A DNA stretch of 64,000 bases. It comes from Funiculus sociatus GB2-C1 (GTDB lineage: Bacteria; Cyanobacteriota; Cyanobacteriia; Cyanobacteriales; FACHB-T130). Each line of letters begins with the position of its first letter. Within the stretch, counting starts at the first letter, position 1. This document shows positions 62,329 to 64,000 of this stretch, one piece after another. The translations under genes were made by a program, and so were the position numbers. The stretch spans positions 62,001 through 126,000 of the forward strand of contig NZ_JAMPKJ010000007.1 in NCBI RefSeq assembly GCF_039962115.1, written 5' to 3'. The notes below the pieces were generated by a model that did not search any database, was not told the DNA's origin, and worked only from the letters and a program-made list of their open reading frames with translations.

Positions 62329-62675
62329 AAATTAAAAATTAAAAACTGTAAAAGCCAGTGGTCGCTTTTCCCTTCGGGCGCTTATTGAAGGTAAATTAAA
62401 TACCCGACAGCCGAGCGATGCCATAAAATAAATGTTGTGGATGGCTGGTGAAGTAAAAAAGTATAAATATTAGTTATAATAATGAACTTTTTCGCTGGTA
62501 GAGGGTCGTCATTTTAGGTGAGTGGCGCGATCGCAAAATATGAAGTTATCCTGTTGACAAATTAAGGTGGCGATCGCATTGGATATCATTTCAGGATATC
62601 CGGTTAACTCGAACGGTCATTTTTATGAGTAATTCTGCTGTTAGAGCAGCCTGGTTCAAGCGAGTGAGGGGTGCA
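62329..62675. other. Spacer between the IS and the sensor gene
   Basis: About 350 bp, AT-rich, with two HIP1-like sites. The IS copy sits at its left side. GAGGGG at 62665-62670 is the probable ribosome binding site of the sensor gene. No other feature seen. Confidence 0.4.
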
Positions 62676-64000
62676 ATGATAAATGACCTTGACCAGCTCT
62701 TAGAGGACTCCCAACAACGCTTGCAGGAGTTGTGGCAGTATACCCAAGAGTTATCGGAGTCGCAAAAGCAGCCGCTAGTGGAAGTTCTAGAGAAATTATC
62801 CAGCCAACTGCAAGAAATGCAAGTAGTGACACGCTACCAATTGCGCCAAAGAAGATTGGCTACCAACACTCGTGTAGAACTCGTCGCACAAGGACAGCAT
62901 TATCAATCTGATCGGGAGTTACATCGTCAAGCGGATTCCGATGATCCAATAGTAGCGATCGCGTCGAGTAATGATATTGGCTACCTGGTGACAAATCCAC
63001 AAGGGGTAATTCTAGAAGCCAATCGGACAGCAGCACAATTGTTGGACAATTCTCAGGAGTGCCTGCTGGGTAACTCTTTAGTGGAGTTTGTCGCCGCCGA
63101 TGCTCGTGGTGACTTTCATGCTCAGCTTAGCGCATTGCAACAAGGGGCGGTTGTCAAAAATTGGGAAATCGGCTTAGCCAAAGCCCAAGGCGAACTGTTT
63201 ACTGGTGTATTAAGTGTGGAGCCAGTGCGCCAAGTGCAGCAACCTCATCAGGTGGTGGGATTGCGCTGGTTCCTGCAAGATATTACTGAGACTAAATACA
63301 ATCCGGTGGTTTGTCTTAACCAAAGAAAGCTGGAGTGCGTCCAAGAAGATTTAGAAAACTTGCTTGCAGAATCCCTAGAACCGGAAGGCGAACTAGCGGA
63401 TGTAACAGAGTGCCAAGCGCCCCACAATATGTTACTTCGCCAAACCCTTTTGCGTCGCACTTGGGCGCTACAACAGGCGCTCAAGTTTGAAGCAATGCTT
63501 AAACTTATTACCGACAAATTGCGCGATACTCTCGATGAAAACCAGATTTTGCAAACCGCCGTACAGGAATTAACTCTGGTGCTGGGTGTTGAAGGCTGCG
63601 ATACAGCTTTATACAATGCTGATCACACGGCGACTATTACCCATGAGTACACAATAGGATTGCCGTCCGCTCTAGGGGAAGTCGTATCAATTGCCCACTT
63701 GTTTGCCGAAGATACTCAATTGTTGCAAGGTGCGTATTTCCAGTTTTGTTACTTAGTGCCAGGGATTCGCGGACAAGTGGCTATCTTAGCTTGTCCGATT
63801 TTTGATAACCAAGGGGTGTTGGGGGATCTGTGGTTATACAAGCGGCACGAAGAGGCTTTTAACGAGTTAGAAATCAGATTAGCGCAGCAAGTCGCTTCTG
63901 GGTGCGCGATCGCAATTCGCCAAGCTCGACTTTACCAAGCAACTCGAAGCCAAGTAGTAGAACTGGAAAAACTCACTCGCCTCAAAGATGACTTCTTAAG
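62676..64000 (+). CDS. PAS-GAF sensor protein, probable histidine kinase (3' end outside window)
   Basis: The frame stays open to the right edge. The ATG at 62676 (MINDLDQLLEDSQQRLQELW) has GAGGGG 5-6 nt upstream; an in-frame ATG at 62625 is an alternative. Order: N-terminal helical region (about 1-80), a PAS domain (about 105-215: GYLVTNPQGVILEANRTAAQ), a second helical linker, and a GAF domain (about 295-430: ILQTAVQELTLVLGVEGC). The visible end reads LEKLTRLKDDFL, the usual junction to a HisKA dimerisation domain (LKDDFLSTVSHELR in relatives), so a hybrid or plain histidine kinase is likely. Soluble as far as seen. Confidence 0.85.
   Translation, partial: MINDLDQLLEDSQQRLQELWQYTQELSESQKQPLVEVLEKLSSQLQEMQVVTRYQLRQRRLATNTRVELVAQGQHYQSDRELHRQADSDDPIVAIASSNDIGYLVTNPQGVILEANRTAAQLLDNSQECLLGNSLVEFVAADARGDFHAQLSALQQGAVVKNWEIGLAKAQGELFTGVLSVEPVRQVQQPHQVVGLRWFLQDITETKYNPVVCLNQRKLECVQEDLENLLAESLEPEGELADVTECQAPHNMLLRQTLLRRTWALQQALKFEAMLKLITDKLRDTLDENQILQTAVQELTLVLGVEGCDTALYNADHTATITHEYTIGLPSALGEVVSIAHLFAEDTQLLQGAYFQFCYLVPGIRGQVAILACPIFDNQGVLGDLWLYKRHEEAFNELEIRLAQQVASGCAIAIRQARLYQATRSQVVELEKLTRLKDDFL

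Overview
The window is chromosomal DNA from a cyanobacterium, most likely a filamentous Oscillatoriales- or Nostocales-type species. The evidence is oxygenic-photosynthesis genes (psbZ, nblA, a PetL-like cytochrome b6f subunit, ndhD), the HIP1 octamer GCGATCGC scattered through genes and spacers, abundant heptanucleotide tandem repeats, and many Ser/Thr kinases and multidomain sensors. I cannot name the species.

Layout. 1-3.1 kb: two second-messenger enzymes, an adenylate cyclase cut by the left edge and a REC-GAF-GGDEF diguanylate cyclase. 3.1-7.2 kb: ribH, psbZ, a MITE-like element and a DHH/CBS/CCA-adding fusion protein. 7.3-14.3 kb: a phosphorylation-rich stretch with a Ser/Thr kinase whose DFG motif is degenerate, a small conserved protein, an ABC1/UbiB kinase, a PP2C phosphatase, nblA and a canonical Ser/Thr kinase. 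14.7-23.5 kb: a broken gene, anmK, a Uma2 protein, priA, a second MITE-like copy, a sigma factor, a GNAT acetyltransferase and relics of a pst phosphate-transport operon. 23.5-30.3 kb: an apparent operon of four tandem substrate-binding lipoproteins ending in a dCACHE-HAMP-GAF histidine kinase, with no permease or ATPase. 30.8-40.3 kb: a retropepsin-like protease, an Rpn fragment, a K+ channel, a TrkA-like protein, a CPA1 antiporter, argD, clpS, membrane proteins and a cysteine hydrolase. 40.4-52.8 kb: a FAD oxidoreductase, a DUF4142 protein with minisatellites, an overlapping ATPase/TPR gene pair, a DUF4870 protein, lnt, gyrA and a ClC remnant. 53-64 kb: an HDAC-like hydrolase, small hypotheticals, petL-like, aroB, a glycosyltransferase, ndhD, a Pmp3-type protein, an IS1-family element with an 8-bp target duplication, and a PAS-GAF sensor protein cut by the right edge.

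The most striking features are the SBP-array/histidine-kinase operon (candidate multi-ligand sensor), the ATPase-TPR pair with recently amplified TPR units, and a rich small-repeat ecology: two copies of a 162-163 bp MITE-like element, one 92-bp element, and heptamer repeats inserted in frame in several housekeeping genes. I found no tRNA, rRNA or CRISPR array.
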